64,000 nucleotides of DNA, taken from assembly GCA_905250125.1 (NCBI GenBank), contig CAJNOL010000329.1, forward strand, positions 62,001 through 126,000. The letters run 5' to 3'. Origin of the DNA: Rotaria sordida (Eukaryota > Rotifera > Eurotatoria > Philodinida > Philodinidae). This document shows positions 59,873 to 64,000 of this stretch, one piece after another; position 1 is the first letter of the stretch, and the number at the start of each line of letters is the position of its first letter. Made by a program: the position numbers and the translations under genes. Below the pieces are notes generated by a model. That model saw nothing but the letters and a program-made list of their open reading frames with translations. It was not told the origin of the DNA and did no database searches.

Positions 59873-62800
59873 CTAGTTACTACTAAGAATAAGTTCATAT
59901 GCATGCACAATTAAATTTGCAACATCTGGAATTTTTGTTTTAAGTGAAAACTAAAAAAAAACAGAAAATTGTTTATTTTATAAAACAAAGAAAACAAAAA
60001 CAAAAATTTTTTTACCGCTATCGTTCGATTTCCAGGTGTAATTTTTAATTCAACAAGTATAACTATTCCATTAGTTAATTTCATTGTTTGATAAAGCATT
60101 TCTTTTTGTTCAATAATTGTTCTTGTTACTGTATGAATATTATTTAAACGTAATTTATTTTGTAAATCTTCAATTGATAATCCATTAACATTTTGTAATT
60201 GATGTTTGATTTCATTACTTTCAGGTATTTCTTGCCATGTTTGAACAAATGCCATTTTATCCATTTCATTATCTGGAGTAAAATAAACATGTATTGGTAC
60301 AGCACATGCAAAATAGAAAACATCAACATTATTTTTAATAGCAACTTGAAGATTTGTTAATGGATCCATTTTCATAATTGGTCCACTTGTATTTAATATT
60401 AATTGTGTTGAAACATTTTGATTTGGAAATAATGGACTTGTTACTTGTAATGGTTGAGCAGGTGTTAAACCAAAACTATTACGATTAAGTTGTAATGCAA
60501 AATCAGTCATTGTTTGTAATGCTTTATTTGTAATATCCAGTTCCATTACAATTTGATTATTACGACGAGCAAATGTACCGGATACTTCAAGACCTTTACC
60601 TTTTTGAGCACTTAACCAAATCTATTAATAAAAGAAATGTTTTTTTAATACAAAAATTAGTATTATTCGGAAGAGGAAGGTTTTAAGATTTGTATTTCAT
60701 ATGAAGAATCTTTTAGATCAAATCTATCTTTTGAATGGAATCCATGACTGTTGCTCTCACGACATTTTCTTTCCTGAGATTCTTACGAGGAAACCTCATC
60801 AGATTTCAATGATTTTGTTGTATCTATAGATATTATATACTATTTTAATGAAAGTTATAAAAGAATTTCTGTTCCTATTGAAATTTAACTATACTATCAA
60901 ATTTTTAATATGTTTATTTTCTAGAATCTTCAGATTTTCGGAAAACACCCACACCTACATCCTCAACTAGACTAAATTTCGTAAAAAAATTCACAAGTTT
61001 TGAACTAAATCTTTTCGAGATATGAAACTTTCAAAAAATGGCATGTTGAATACACTATCCATGCAAAAGGATCTATACCTTGCAAGTCTCATATCTCAAA
61101 GAAACTTTATTAAAAACTTCTGAATTTTCATATGAAAGTTAGTTTAGTTGAGAGTGTGGATGTGGGTGTCTTCCGAAAACCATGGGTCTCTATAGAAAAT
61201 AGATATATTAAAAGTTTGATAGGTTAGTCAAATTTCAATAGTAGCTGAAATCTTTTTTTTTGAAAGTTTTTATGAGAACACTATGTAGTATCTATAAGCA
61301 AAACATCATTGAAATTGAAAAGCAGCTTTGGAAGAAGTTTCCTCGTTAGTTAGAACTATGTACAATGAAAAATCAATCAGAAAAGTACTGACGTTATGTT
61401 TAGATCTTCTCATCTTCATCTCCCTTCCATTCGCTCTCATCCTCACTATCAGTCGTGTTACTCGATGAGCAATAAACTTTTTATAATAAAGATAACTACA
61501 TGATTTTGTGACCTTGAAAAATATTTACATGTATAACTGTATATTTTCAACATAATAGTATTTAGCTTGAGACCAAACTAATGAAGTTTGAAAAGATAAG
61601 TGTCTTTATTTTGGACTTCTACTAGATAGATTATACAGACATTATTTACAAGGAAACATTCCTTGGTATCAATTCGCTTTTGAATCCTCACTTAGTGCGT
61701 CTTGTATATCTTAACAAACTATAGAAGTTCGTCTTTATGGTTTGTTTCTGAGAAGATTGAGCATTTGTAGTAAATTACCGCTTTAGGAATCTGTTTTTAC
61801 AGCAAGAACTCATTGTTGAATTTCGACCTGCAAATTTTGCGCATTTAAAGACTTCAATTAGTTTATCTTGCATAAAAAATTTCAGGACTAAGTCTCTCGG
61901 AAATATGGAACTTTCAAAAAAACATATACTGTATATGGGTAAAATCATTAGTTAGCAATGTAACTTGCACTTCATGCATTTTAGTTTAACAAAAACTTCG
62001 AATTGAGGCAATAATTTTGAAAAGTAAATAATACATTCTGTATACAACTCTCGACATTACAAAATCTCTATTCGAAGCTTTTTCCGAACACGCCTGGATT
62101 TTCCAAAAAACTCGATTTACTTTTCGTTAGCTACGTGACGAAATAGAAAAAAAGTGTTCTTATAATCGAATGACAAGTTCAAAATCAATTTCAAATCGTA
62201 CAAATCCTTCTTCAGAATCTTTAGATGATATTAAAACAAACATTATTGTTTCAAGATTTGATAGGATATCTGAAAAACCGATTTTTAAGAGGACGTTTGG
62301 TTTTGCTGAAAATTTCACCATAGATGCAGTTCACATATACTATCTATAGAAAAGGATCTATGCCTTAAAAGTTCTATATCATGAGGAGATTTAGTCTAAA
62401 AATCATATAAGCTAGTCTTATCGAGGTTTTTTATGGTAAACACAGTTTATTAACATCTGCAAAATGTATTAAGTTCCAATTCAGACATTTAGAAATGTTC
62501 TCTCATAAAACTCTATTATACATCGTGATAAATACATTAAAATTTCATAAAATAATTTGTTTGCTTACTTCTTTAGGTAAAGCAAAAGTATTTGTATTTG
62601 AATATAAAAGTCCCGAACCAGTTCCACCTAAATTCAAATCATCAAATAAGTCATCAAGTAAATTTCCACTTTTAGTTGGTTGAGTCGTTGGAAGTGAAGT
62701 TGTCATTGTTGTTGTTGTTGTTAGATTCATAATTGGTAGAGATTGTGGTGTTTGAGCACCACCAATATTTGTATCTGTTGCAAGAATTGATGAAAGTTCA

Positions 62801-63917
62801 TCATCAAGTAAATTCGGTACAGCTGATGGTGCTCTTGGTTGTGTTTGTCCGCCAATATTTGTTGTTGGATGTGATGTATTTGGCATTGGTCCTAATATAT
62901 CAAAATCATCAATTAATGAACCAACATTTGCACCAATAACAACTTGTGGTTGTTGATGATTTGTTGACATAATATCTTGACCAGTTGTTTCATCCTCATC
63001 ACCACCATCAACACCTGGACGTAATGGAAGATTTTTTTTTAATGCATGTCGACCTTCAACAAATGCATTTGGTGGTTTATGATAAACAGATGCTAATGTT
63101 CCTATATGACAAATAAGTTCATCAAGTAGTGTTGGTTCAAGTAAATCAGTTTCCTCTGATATAAGTGGTTTCTCAGCTAAAACAACTTCTTTAGCTGCTT
63201 TTGGATCTGTTGATAAAAGACGCCAATAAATATAACCCCGATCACGTAAATCAGGATTATCGGTTTCCTTGAATAGAAAAGAAAAATCAAAATTTTTTCT
63301 CTATTTTGTAATAAAAATCGAACAAAAATACTTGTGTAACAAGTGTTAAAACACGTGTAACTAATTCTTGTGGTGTTTCTGTTGGTTTTTTAAGAAATAA
63401 TTTAACAATTGCTGTTAATAATTGTAATTGTACTTGACTATTTTCATCTTTAAAACCATCAAGAAAACCTTCAAGTAATTCATCAGCATTATCAATACGT
63501 TCAGCATATTCACCAATAATCCAAATCATTGATGCACTAAAAATATAAATAGTTACTTCAACCAAAAACAAAAAAACAAACAGAATTTCTTTGAATTTTA
63601 CCGAGCTTCAGGTTCATCAAGTGAATCAAGATTTTCACATAATGTCGCTATGATACTTTCATATTTATTTGGATATTTTCGAAAAATATCCTAAAATGAA
63701 TTAATATATTTTATTTTAAATTTCAAATCTTTGTGTTTTTTTTCTTCTTACTTTAATAACTACAATAGCTTCTTGTACAACATAATTAACTTTTGTTTGT
63801 ATGAGATCAATTAATGTACTAACACATCTTTCAGCAGATTGTTCAACTTTAATTGCACATCGACCAATAGCACGTACAGATTTACGAACAAAATCTACAT
63901 CAACTTCAGTTGCATAT
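59873..63917 (-). CDS. AP2B1: AP-1/AP-2 complex beta-adaptin, C-terminal two thirds (5' end off window)
   Basis: Exons seen: 63752-63917, 63602-63690, 63332-63536, 62569-63267, 60016-60621 and 59873-59950, all joining in frame; the gene continues right. Trunk (alpha-solenoid): [79 protein letters not shown], nearly identical to human AP1B1/AP2B1. The hinge is Thr/Pro/Asn-rich with acidic Leu motifs ([24 protein letters not shown]) where clathrin-binding sites usually lie, though none is an exact LLNLD box. Ear: [66 protein letters not shown], ending [15 protein letters not shown]. It is the large subunit of clathrin adaptors. AP-1 versus AP-2 cannot be decided here, so the symbol is provisional. 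A 1.95-kb intron (60622-62568) holds a palindrome. Confidence 0.92.
60800..61330. repeat. Long inverted repeat in beta-adaptin intron
   Basis: The left arm has CTATTGAAATTTAACTATACTATCAAATTTTTAATATGTTTATTTTCTAGA and TTTTCGGAAAACACCCACACC. The right arm, read in reverse complement, has CTATTGAAATTTGACTAACCTATCAAACTTTTAATATATCTATTTTCTATAGA and TTTTCGGAAGACACCCACATCC. Arms are about 230 bp with the centre near 61065. It contains two copies of the dispersed ACACCCACA motif in mirror positions. Confidence 0.75.
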
Positions 63918-64000
63918 CTAAATTAAAATTTACATTAATATCATTTTGCAATACAAGCAATGTATGTGACTATTTTTTCAATAAATTTTAATAGAAACAA

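Overview
The window is eukaryotic nuclear DNA, strongly AT-rich. It carries intron-split animal genes: most introns are about 50-80 bp (GT..AG, T-rich 3' ends), and a few are 0.5-3 kb and filled with degenerate repeats. The gene content is metazoan (RalGAP-beta, DFCP1/ZFYVE1, SLAIN, OCIAD1, parvin, beta-adaptin, TTI1). The style (tiny introns, CGA/CGT arginine codons, a decayed FLYWCH/MULE transposase, many fold-back repeats) fits a bdelloid rotifer of the Rotaria/Adineta type. That placement is inference. Gene models were spliced by eye; where exon lengths are given they were checked for reading-frame continuity.

Layout. 1-23962: five genes on the minus strand. In transcription order these are ZFYVE1, a beta-propeller-like protein, RALGAPB, a small one-helix membrane protein, and TTI1, which runs off the left edge. 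Two of their junctions are extremely short: 24 bp before RALGAPB and 18 bp before TTI1. 24284-34269: plus-strand SLAIN and OCIAD1, with SLAIN divergent from ZFYVE1. 35881-41200, minus: a basic protein of unknown function, a complete neuropeptide precursor with two RFNAWA-G amidation cassettes (kinin-like), and a CARD plus coiled-coil protein. 41201-46348: no gene seen. 46349-50741: the 3' end of a Gly/Asn-rich probable RNA-binding protein (minus) and a divergent parvin gene (plus), both cut by a 100-N gap. 50742-59872: gene-poor, with a Ser/Gly-rich orphan, a broken FLYWCH/MULE transposon copy and an unrecognised 140-aa protein. 59873-64000: the 3' part of an AP-1/AP-2 beta-adaptin gene (minus), running off the right edge.

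Repeats. The long introns hold at least eleven long inverted repeats of 0.2-1.2 kb. They form at least three dispersed families (3.2/34.5 kb; 9.2/33.1 kb; 13.1/49.7 kb). There is also a short MITE-like family ending in CTAGATAAAAC, and a scattered G-rich GGATGTGGGTGTG motif. Three N-runs mark assembly gaps; the 10-N run hides roughly 150 codons of ZFYVE1.

The most interesting items are the kinin-like neuropeptide precursor, the near-abutting co-oriented gene pairs that may be spliced-leader operons, the CARD/coiled-coil protein, and the fold-back repeat families. The genes share no obvious pathway; RalGAP-beta, beta-adaptin and DFCP1 are all membrane-traffic or signalling genes.
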